A stretch of DNA of 28,658 nt from assembly GCA_031287585.1 (NCBI GenBank), contig JAITST010000516.1:1-28658 (forward strand), read 5' to 3'. The translations under genes and the position numbers were made by a program. Below are positions 23,388 through 28,658 of this stretch, piece after piece. Position 1 is the first letter of the stretch, and every line of letters starts with the position of its first letter. This stretch comes from Planctomycetaceae bacterium. Its GTDB lineage: Bacteria; Planctomycetota; Planctomycetia; Pirellulales; Thermoguttaceae. The notes beneath the pieces are model-generated. The model was given only the letters and a program-made list of their open reading frames with translations, had not been told where the DNA came from and searched no databases.

Positions 23388-23822
23388 TTACCGAACATAG
23401 TGAATTATGTCGAGAAATTCTTCTTGCATCCAATGGAAATCATTATCTGCTGTTAAAAGTATTGCTCCTGCGGCTTGGGCGGTTGCGGCAATCCAAAGGT
23501 CGTTTTGTCCGGTATTGTAACCGCGATAATCCGATTCGACTTTCAGATTAGCATATAATCCTACGACATCTTCATCACCAGCACTGAGTATTTGTACTTG
23601 TTCGAGCAGTTGATAAAGTCTGCGGCACTTTTCTCCTTGCCAGTGATTTCGTTTGGCAAACGCAAGAATCTCGCCTAGTGAAATACTGGAAATGTAAAGT
23701 TTCCCCTTGCGTTGTGACAAGGAATACCTTTGCTCAACAATTTCGCCATCAGCATTACCGCGTACCAGAAAAACAAGGATACACGTATCCAAGAGAATCC
23801 GCAGGTCAAGTGGATAAATCAT
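23388..23822 (-). CDS. VapC-type PIN-domain toxin (predicted RNase)
   Basis: This is a 144-residue PIN-domain protein. It has the catalytic acidic residues expected in VapC-type toxins: Asp12 in ILLDTCILVFL, Glu51 in SISLGEI, Asp108 in GQNDLWIAATA and Asp126 in LLTADNDFHWM. VapC toxins cleave tRNA or rRNA when freed from their antitoxin. Its ATG overlaps the antitoxin stop by 4 bp (ATGA arrangement), a classic toxin-antitoxin pair. The gene ends next to the palindromic repeats at 23278-23340. The target RNA cannot be inferred. Confidence 0.85.
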   Translation of the reverse strand: MIYPLDLRILLDTCILVFLVRGNADGEIVEQRYSLSQRKGKLYISSISLGEILAFAKRNHWQGEKCRRLYQLLEQVQILSAGDEDVVGLYANLKVESDYRGYNTGQNDLWIAATAQAAGAILLTADNDFHWMQEEFLDIIHYVR

Positions 23823-24049
23823 GAAATTTTTCTCCAGTAGTCCTCCATTTCTTCGTCTTCCGGCGTTTCCGTGAGACCAACGTTTTCTTTCTCGATATTA
23901 GTTAAAACGTTTTTCATCGTATCAAGATACCGCTTCGTATCTCTGTAAGACCGGTTCAGTATTTCAGGAACATCATTTGATACAAAGCGGGGTGTAAAAA
24001 CAACGCTTTCTGTCGAATGTTCTTTTTGCTTTGATGTGATAACACTCAT
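23819..24049 (-). CDS. Probable antitoxin of the PIN-domain toxin
   Basis: This is a 76-residue charged, mostly helical protein (DVPEILNRSYRDTKRYLDTM, EDEEMEDYWRKIS) with an acidic C-terminus, directly upstream of the toxin and overlapping its start by 4 bp. A strong ribosome site (GGAGGAAA) lies 5 bases before the ATG. I do not recognise its DNA-binding domain family, so the antitoxin call rests on gene order, size and overlap. Vap antitoxins normally repress their own operon and neutralise the toxin through the C-terminal segment. Confidence 0.75.
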   Translation of the reverse strand: MSVITSKQKEHSTESVVFTPRFVSNDVPEILNRSYRDTKRYLDTMKNVLTNIEKENVGLTETPEDEEMEDYWRKIS

Positions 24050-24105
24050 TGTTTCCTCCGTTATTAAATTTTGTTACAACTTCCCCGACCATTCACTGGT
24101 CATTC

Positions 24106-25455
24106 TCAATAAATCCCGTCACCTGTCAACACTGCTGTTCCCAACGTCCCGTCTGTTATATTGAACATCGTCGGGTAACGTTTTTGCCACGCTTTGTTTG
24201 CCGCGGGACAGTATTGGCGACCGTTGCCTTCTATCGCCGCTACCGTTGGTATCCGCGCCGACAACGATGCCGAATGTAAGAACGACGCGCCCGGACACGT
24301 CAGGTCTTGCACGCACAAAAACATTCCGAACTTTTGCGCCGCCGCTCCCATCAACAACGCTTCGCCGTGTCCTTTGCACGCTTTCAACGCGACTCCCGAA
24401 TAGCCCATCCGACGGCTTTCCAACAGCGAATCAAAGTCAACCAACGACTCGTCAATCACTACCGGTTTGATTGCCGCCGCCTTGTGCATCGTGTTTTCGG
24501 GGAACGCTGACAAGTTGCGGTTCGTCGGCTGTTCGATGTATTGCAGCCGCTGAAACGCCAGCGGTGACGCGGTTTCAACCTTACGCAAAAATTCCAGCAC
24601 GTATTCAACACTGCCGCAACGTTCGTTGAAGTCCGCCGAGTAAAACCATTCGTTACAGCCGCGTTTTTGCTGCTCCTCTTCGGCAACCGCGTTGATTTCC
24701 AGTACACGATTAACGTCCCAATCAATGTTGTCGCCGTTCAGTTTGATTTTAACGTGCGTCAAACCGTTGTAGTGAATCCACTCGCCGAAATGTTCCGGCA
24801 AACCGTCACCGACCGGTTCGGAAACGTCGCCCGCCCGCAACGGGTCTAACGCACCGACGAGATGATAGAGCGGCATCTGCGGTTTCGGACGGCGCAGCGT
24901 GTAAGCGTCGAGATACTCGCCGCGAAAATCGCCGCCGAGATAGTGCGACAAATCGTAATTGCAAAACTCCGACGAGAGCAAGTTGTAAACGTTTTCACCG
25001 AGCATCTTGCCGTAAGCGTCGAATACCGCCGCGACAAACGGGCTGCACGCGACAAGTTGCGCGAGTTTCGGAATTGGTTCGTTCAGCGCGTGGGCTGCTT
25101 GAAGATTTTCGACTACGCCGTTTTGTTGTAACGCGAACTCGTCGGTAACTTCTAACGGATGACCGCAAAAGGTAAAGTCGTTTGCCGCCGCCGCGACTTT
25201 CTCACCAAGTTCAATCATAACTTTTAGTGTGACATCCGGTTCGGTAACGCCGCCGCTCCAAGCCCAAATGTTACCCATAGTCATAGAGCCAAAACCTGTC
25301 CCGCGCCGCCCGCCGCGGCTCTCAACGTCAACATAAACGTTGAGTAAAACCACGTCGCGGACAACACGTCCGCCAAATTTCATCGGGCTGCGATAGTCAT
25401 AACGTTCTGTCTCACAGCGAACAGATTTAACACGAATATCAGTTTGTTTTTGCAT
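24106..25455 (-). CDS. Enolase-superfamily enzyme (mandelate racemase/muconate lactonizing type)
   Basis: This is a 449-residue member of the enolase superfamily, whose enzymes abstract a proton next to a carboxylate with help from Mg2+. The C-terminal TIM barrel shows the expected active-site series: the KxK pair HVKIKLN (Lys236, Lys238), metal ligands SADFNE (Asp275), YIEQPT (Glu309) and VIDES (Asp335, Glu336), then a lysine on a later strand (ALKACKGHGE, Lys358). The N-terminal capping domain is longer than usual, with a Gly-rich RGGRRGTGFGSMTMGNIWAW stretch. The substrate is unknown; a planctomycete-type sugar-acid or chorismate-like role cannot be decided. It lies 56 bp upstream of the antitoxin gene on the same strand. 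No ribosome site is seen before the ATG. Confidence 0.85.
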   Translation of the reverse strand: MQKQTDIRVKSVRCETERYDYRSPMKFGGRVVRDVVLLNVYVDVESRGGRRGTGFGSMTMGNIWAWSGGVTEPDVTLKVMIELGEKVAAAANDFTFCGHPLEVTDEFALQQNGVVENLQAAHALNEPIPKLAQLVACSPFVAAVFDAYGKMLGENVYNLLSSEFCNYDLSHYLGGDFRGEYLDAYTLRRPKPQMPLYHLVGALDPLRAGDVSEPVGDGLPEHFGEWIHYNGLTHVKIKLNGDNIDWDVNRVLEINAVAEEEQQKRGCNEWFYSADFNERCGSVEYVLEFLRKVETASPLAFQRLQYIEQPTNRNLSAFPENTMHKAAAIKPVVIDESLVDFDSLLESRRMGYSGVALKACKGHGEALLMGAAAQKFGMFLCVQDLTCPGASFLHSASLSARIPTVAAIEGNGRQYCPAANKAWQKRYPTMFNITDGTLGTAVLTGDGIY

Positions 25456-25590
25456 AGTTTACAGTAGTACAGTTGATTACAGAATGGAAATAAATGTTCA
25501 TACAACATCTAAATTATACAGTTATGACCGCTAATGTCAACGATACGGATAACGCTCGCGGGATGTGTAAAAATAAATGGGGGGATTTTA

Positions 25591-25845
25591 TTTTAGATTT
25601 TAGATTTATGATTTTAGATTTTGCTTTAATACAAAAATTAAACTTGTTCGCTAACCCTTTATTTTGCCACGAATACACGAAATAAATACAAATAATTCGT
25701 TATAAATTCGTACATTCGTGCTAAAAATTATTGTATGTAAATTGCTAATTTTATTTATTTTTAAGTTACCGAACAAGTCTATTTTAAATTTTTGATTGGG
25801 GATTTTATGTATGAAAACAAAATCTAAAATCATAAATCTAAAATA
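25591..25845. repeat. AT-rich fold-back repeat, copy 2 (nested triple palindrome)
   Basis: Three inverted-repeat pairs are nested symmetrically. The outer pair is the AATCTAAAATC arms (25591-25623 and 25819-25845). The middle pair is ACTTGTTCGCTAAC (25642-25655) with GTTACCGAACAAGT (25765-25778), 13 of 14 complementary. The inner pair is CACGAATACACGAA (25668-25681) with TTCGTACATTCGTG (25707-25720), 12 of 14. The whole could fold as a hairpin of about 255 nt. Confidence 0.85.
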
Positions 25846-25878
25846 AATAATTCTTACCAAAATTTTCTGACCGTCTAA

Positions 25879-25906
25879 TTGCCAAAACTGTCAGAAACGT
25901 TATAAT
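25879..25906 (+). promoter_or_regulatory. Sigma70-type promoter of the thioredoxin gene
   Basis: TTGCCA (25879-25884) and TATAAT (25901-25906) are separated by 16 bp, directly after the fold-back element, leaving a leader of about 125 nt. Confidence 0.6.
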
Positions 25907-26035
25907 TATCCTTCCCGTTTTGGTGAAACGATTCACCAGACCATTTTTATTTGTGTAATAAGTTCACGAAAAATTCACGCGGCGGCTCATTTCGGGAGTG
26001 ACTGACGCGCGGACGAATAAAGGAGTTTTATAATT

Positions 26036-26362
26036 ATGGGAAGCGTATTAGAAGTTACGGAAACGAACTTTGTAGAGACAGTTGTTAAATCTGATATACC
26101 GGTGTTGGTTGACTTTTGGTCGCCGACGTGCCAGCCGTGCCGGTTGTTGGCACCGGTTATCGACGCACTCGCGTCGGAGAACAACGGCGAGTACAAGTTC
26201 GCGAAAATAAACGTGTACGACGCACCGCAAGTCGGCGCACAGTATGGAGTAGATATGTTGCCGACAATCCTGTTTTTCCACAATGGGCGGGTGGTCGAAC
26301 GAATGCTAGGCGTTCAGGATAAAGACAAACTGCAAGAAACGCTGGATGAGATAACGCGATAG
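26036..26362 (+). CDS. Thioredoxin-family protein with CQPC active site
   Basis: This is a 108-residue, single-domain protein of thioredoxin length and fold order: VLVDFWSPTCQPCRLLAP (Cys32, Cys35), then the KFAKINVYDAPQVGAQYGV strand-helix, the cis-proline loop DMLPTILFF and the final helix. It lacks a signal peptide, so it is cytosolic. The usual WCGPC is changed to TCQPC: the Trp before the first Cys and the Gly between the Cys are both replaced, which in known thioredoxins shifts redox potential and partner choice. It could be a specialised thioredoxin or thioredoxin-like reductant. AGGAG at 26021-26025 supports the start. Confidence 0.9.
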   Translation: MGSVLEVTETNFVETVVKSDIPVLVDFWSPTCQPCRLLAPVIDALASENNGEYKFAKINVYDAPQVGAQYGVDMLPTILFFHNGRVVERMLGVQDKDKLQETLDEITR

Positions 26363-26376
26363 TTTTACCGCGATGA

Positions 26377-26475
26377 CACGAAGAAAACAATGAATTTTAG
26401 ATTTATGATTTTAGATTTTGTAAAATCAAATCTAAAATCACAAATCTAAAATCTAAAATAACTGTATTCTTCGTG
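26377..26475. repeat. AT-rich fold-back repeat, copy 3
   Basis: The outer CACGAAGAA (26377-26385) pairs perfectly with TTCTTCGTG (26467-26475). Inside are the AATTTTAGATTTATG-type left arm (26393-26420) and the right arm (26427-26460) of the same AATCTAAAATC family. It starts 15 bp after the thioredoxin stop and may act as a terminator or mRNA-end stabiliser. Confidence 0.85.
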
Positions 26476-26528
26476 GTGAAACACTGTGTCAATAAACAAT
26501 TTTTCCAATCAACCAATCAACCAAAATA

Positions 26529-27206
26529 ATGATAAAACTTTCTACACGACAAGATTTTGACCCCAGCAGTATTCGCGGCGGGGAAGCCGATGTTGACGCG
26601 GTTTTCCCGTCGGGAGTTCGGGTTGGGCGAACGTCTTACGGACTCGGTCTTTTCTCGTTCGCGTTCATTCCGTCGGGAACGCCAATCGGTCGCGTATTCG
26701 GTACGGTCATCGACGACGAAGATTACAGCAGCGATTACTGTATCGACGTTGGCGATAATTATACGCTCGAACCAGCGTCGCCGTTTTGCTATATGAATCA
26801 TTCGTGCGAACCGAATTGTGTACTGATGCACTACGTTCCCGAAGGCGAACAAGACGGAACGGAGGTCGAGGGGAACGTAATAGACGAGGACGAAATCGGC
26901 GACGAGTACGACGAGGACGAATGCGTGTATAGTGAAGACTGTTCCGACGAACTGGACGACATCGAAGCCGAAGAAGACGGTGACGGCGACGAAGAGAGCG
27001 AAGACGTTGACGACGAGAACAGTTGGCAAAGGCGGGCGGAAATCTGGGTAGAGTCGTTGCGCGACATAATGCCCGGCGAAGAGTTGACAATTGACTATGC
27101 ATGGTCATCCGACCGTGCGGTAAAGTGTTACTGCGGCAGCAAAAAATGCCGCGGCTGGATCGTCTCGCCGTCGGAATTGGAGAACATAGGTCAGGAAGCG
27201 GAATAA
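26529..27206 (+). CDS. SET-domain protein with large acidic insertion
   Basis: This is a 225-residue predicted lysine methyltransferase, a SET domain using S-adenosylmethionine. The signature NHSCEPNC (90-97) and the EELTIDY strand (184-190) form the active-site pseudoknot. A post-SET cysteine cluster, CYCGSKKCRG (Cys200, 202, 207), would bind zinc together with Cys97. Between the two halves lies an insert of about 60 residues (105-164) made almost entirely of Asp and Glu with a few Tyr, Ser and Cys. The substrate is unknown; a very basic protein, such as a histone-like or ribosomal protein, is plausible given the acidic insert. It lies 166 bp after the thioredoxin gene, with the fold-back repeat between, and 67 bp before dapF. 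No Shine-Dalgarno sequence is seen. Confidence 0.88.
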   Translation: MIKLSTRQDFDPSSIRGGEADVDAVFPSGVRVGRTSYGLGLFSFAFIPSGTPIGRVFGTVIDDEDYSSDYCIDVGDNYTLEPASPFCYMNHSCEPNCVLMHYVPEGEQDGTEVEGNVIDEDEIGDEYDEDECVYSEDCSDELDDIEAEEDGDGDEESEDVDDENSWQRRAEIWVESLRDIMPGEELTIDYAWSSDRAVKCYCGSKKCRGWIVSPSELENIGQEAE

Positions 27207-27273
27207 GATTTTGGGCAGCCGTTCACGAATAGTTTACGAATTTTGTAACGCGAAAAAACAACCGGAAAACAAA

Positions 27274-28110
27274 ATGAAGTTTATCAAAATGCAAGGCGCG
27301 GGCAACGATTACGTTTACGTTGATTGTTTCACCGAAACGCCGGACGACGATTACGCTCAACTAGCGGTTCGCCTCGCCGACCGTCATTTCGGCGTTGGCG
27401 GCGACGGTCTGGTGTTGGTGCAGCCGAGCGATGTCGCGGACGGACGAATGAGGATGTTCAACGCCGACGGCAGCGAAAGCAAGATGTGCGGTAACGCGAT
27501 ACGTTGTGTAGCAAAGTTATTACGCGATAACGGTATCTGCGCAAAAAACGTTGTGCGAATCGAAACCGGTAACGGAATTTTGACAGTAGAACGTCTAAAA
27601 GGCGACGGCGGGGAACTGTATCGCGTCGATATGGGCGAGCCGATTTTGGACGCGGAAAAAGTCCCGACAAAGTTGACACCGACAGACGGTAAAACGGTAA
27701 TCGAAGCACCGCTGACGGTTGACGGTACGCAACTAAAAGTAACGTGTGTCTCAATGGGCAACCCGCACGCGGTAACGTTCGTAGAGAAAATCGACGACAA
27801 CCTAGTCCTCAACATTGGTAAAAAAGTGGAGACCAACGCCAACTTCCCGAATCGGGTAAACGCGGAGTTTGCAAGGATTATATCGAAAAGCGAAATCGAA
27901 ATGAGAGTTTGGGAACGGGGAACGGGCGAAACGTTAGCGTGCGGAACCGGAGCGTGCGCAACATTGGTTGCGGCAGTGCTGACGGAAAGGGCATCCCCAA
28001 AAGCAACCATAAACCTCACGGGCGGCAAACTTGAAATAGAGTGGGACAAAAAAACAAATCACGTGTATATGACGGGAAACGCGGTAGAAGTTTTTCGCGG
28101 GGAGATATAA
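27274..28110 (+). CDS. dapF: Diaminopimelate epimerase
   Basis: DapF converts LL- to meso-diaminopimelate, needed for lysine and, where made, peptidoglycan. The 278 residues match the family. The N-terminal FIKMQGAGNDYVYVDC is diagnostic. The two catalytic cysteines lie in MCGNAIRC (Cys72) and ACGTGACA (Cys223), and GNPHAVTFV is conserved. I start at 27274, where MKFIKMQGAGNDY begins as in other DapF proteins; the in-frame Met at 27211 would add 21 unrelated residues. It follows the SET gene by 67 bp and may be cotranscribed with it. A weak stem (28124-28158) lies beyond the stop. Confidence 0.96.
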   Translation: MKFIKMQGAGNDYVYVDCFTETPDDDYAQLAVRLADRHFGVGGDGLVLVQPSDVADGRMRMFNADGSESKMCGNAIRCVAKLLRDNGICAKNVVRIETGNGILTVERLKGDGGELYRVDMGEPILDAEKVPTKLTPTDGKTVIEAPLTVDGTQLKVTCVSMGNPHAVTFVEKIDDNLVLNIGKKVETNANFPNRVNAEFARIISKSEIEMRVWERGTGETLACGTGACATLVAAVLTERASPKATINLTGGKLEIEWDKKTNHVYMTGNAVEVFRGEI

Positions 28111-28658
28111 AAGCACTTTCCAAAACTTCACGATGGTAAAATGCGGCATCATGAAGTTGTCGCGAGCAAACCTTATTTGGAAAAACGAAAATTGTATAAC
28201 TCGATCACCAATGAATTTGTGGAATAAAAAACCTTATTTTTACAGGAGACACCTCAGTAGCAAATTAGTATCCATCAAAGAATAACTCGTCCAAATTTTT
28301 CCTGTCTGAACACTATTGAAAATTGTTTGTGTCGCGATGTAATAGTAAATCGAAATGTTGACAGTGGAACATCAAAAGCGTATCGGGTGATGCTTGTCGT
28401 CAAGAAACAACGCAAATCCTTACCCCGTAGGGGTTAAACAAGAACCGCCACTGACTACAACCACTTTGTTCAACCCCTTACGGGGTTGGATTATTGTTGG
28501 TACTTACCCCGTGCTAGCGCACGGGGTTATCGAGATTTTACCCCTACGGGGTAAAGATTCTTTGTCAACATCTAATTGGTAATGTAAGTAACGCAATTTT
28601 CAAACGTTACCTGTATAACAATAGGCGGAAAACTCCGTCGTCTATTGCTATGTCAAGA
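28111..28658. other. Intergenic region after dapF
   Basis: No gene is seen up to the window edge. Near the stop, AACTTCA (28124-28130) and TGAAGTT (28152-28158) form a stem with an inner GATG/CATC pair but no U-tract. The third GC-rich REPIN-like element occupies 28415-28560. Confidence 0.5.
28415..28560. repeat. GC-rich REPIN-like element, copy 3 (left unit truncated)
   Basis: The left end AATCCTTACCCCGTAGGGG (palindrome 28423-28433) runs straight into the shared centre AACAAGAACCGCC (28437-28449) and CTTTGTTCA (28464-28472). The right unit is complete: AACCCCTTACGGGGTT (28472-28487), ACCCCGTGC..GCACGGGGT (28506-28527) and CCCCTACGGGG (28541-28551), ending GTAAAGATTC. It is the mirror-image truncation of copy 2. 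Confidence 0.85.

Larger units (their letters stand above)
25456..26035. other. Divergent intergenic region with fold-back repeat and promoter
   Basis: No gene is seen in this 580-bp AT-rich stretch between the divergent enolase-superfamily and thioredoxin genes. It holds the nested fold-back element at 25591-25845 and, next to it, the thioredoxin promoter at 25879-25906. Confidence 0.6.

Noticed and set aside
26517..27108. ORFs on the minus strand opposite the SET gene, rich in Ser or Arg/Leu
   Set aside because: They are reverse translations of the Asp/Glu-rich insert (GAC/GAA codons) and have no start signals.
17158..28560. CRISPR array suggested by repeated short GC-rich palindromes
   Set aside because: The repeats have no regular spacing, no unique spacers and no cas genes. 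They are inverted, not direct.
28394..28582. A 62-codon ORF across the third GC-rich element
   Set aside because: Its sequence (PLRG, LAHGVIEILPLRG) is only the translation of the palindromes, a common source of spurious annotations.

Overview
The window most likely comes from an anaerobic or microaerobic member of the Planctomycetota (Pirellulales-like, possibly gut-associated). This is inferred from gene content and not from a marker gene. The pointers are a secreted YTV-repeat protein (a family known mainly from planctomycetes), a Tat-exported Gfo/Idh/MocA oxidoreductase, an EpsI/exosortase-associated protein, several small proteins of a planctomycete-like conserved hypothetical type, and HydF, the [FeFe]-hydrogenase maturation GTPase. 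CsrA and a FliS-like chaperone point to a flagellated cell. IspD and DapF show the MEP isoprenoid and diaminopimelate routes. Many genes lack a clear Shine-Dalgarno sequence.

Layout. 1-5800 (+ strand): the tail of an unidentified ORF, glutaminyl-tRNA synthetase, a Tat-signal dehydrogenase-like protein, a secreted TPR protein and an EpsI-like protein. 5800-10580 (- strand): an eight-helix membrane protein, the large YTV-repeat secreted protein and IspD. 10880-17120 (+): a conserved small protein, CsrA, three small conserved proteins (a two-helix membrane protein and two that nearly or actually overlap), then a full-length HrpA-type DEAH RNA helicase. 17460-19310 (-): a membrane-anchored protein with carboxypeptidase-regulatory-like folds. 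19555-23000 (+): an Rpn/YhgA-type nuclease, HydF, ClpS and FliS. 23390-25455 (-): an enolase-superfamily enzyme followed by a small antitoxin and a VapC-type PIN toxin. 26036-28110 (+): a thioredoxin with an unusual CQPC active site, a SET-domain protein interrupted by a very acidic insert, and DapF.

Intergenic DNA carries at least three families of palindromic repeats. Family 1 is a GC-rich REPIN-like element built from CCCCGTAGGGG-type palindromes (three copies; the two whose flanks are both visible lie between convergent genes). Family 2 is an AT-rich fold-back element built on AATCTAAAATC (three copies, one a nested palindrome of about 255 bp). Family 3 is a CCGTCGG double hairpin. There are also two 18-bp tandem duplications, several operator-like palindromes and convincing sigma70-type promoters (TTGnnn, 16-17 bp, TATAAT). 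No rRNA, tRNA, CRISPR array or transposase gene was seen. No complete new defence or biosynthetic system is evident. The most unusual items are the nested fold-back repeat, the REPIN-like family, the acidic-insert SET protein and the YTV repeat array.
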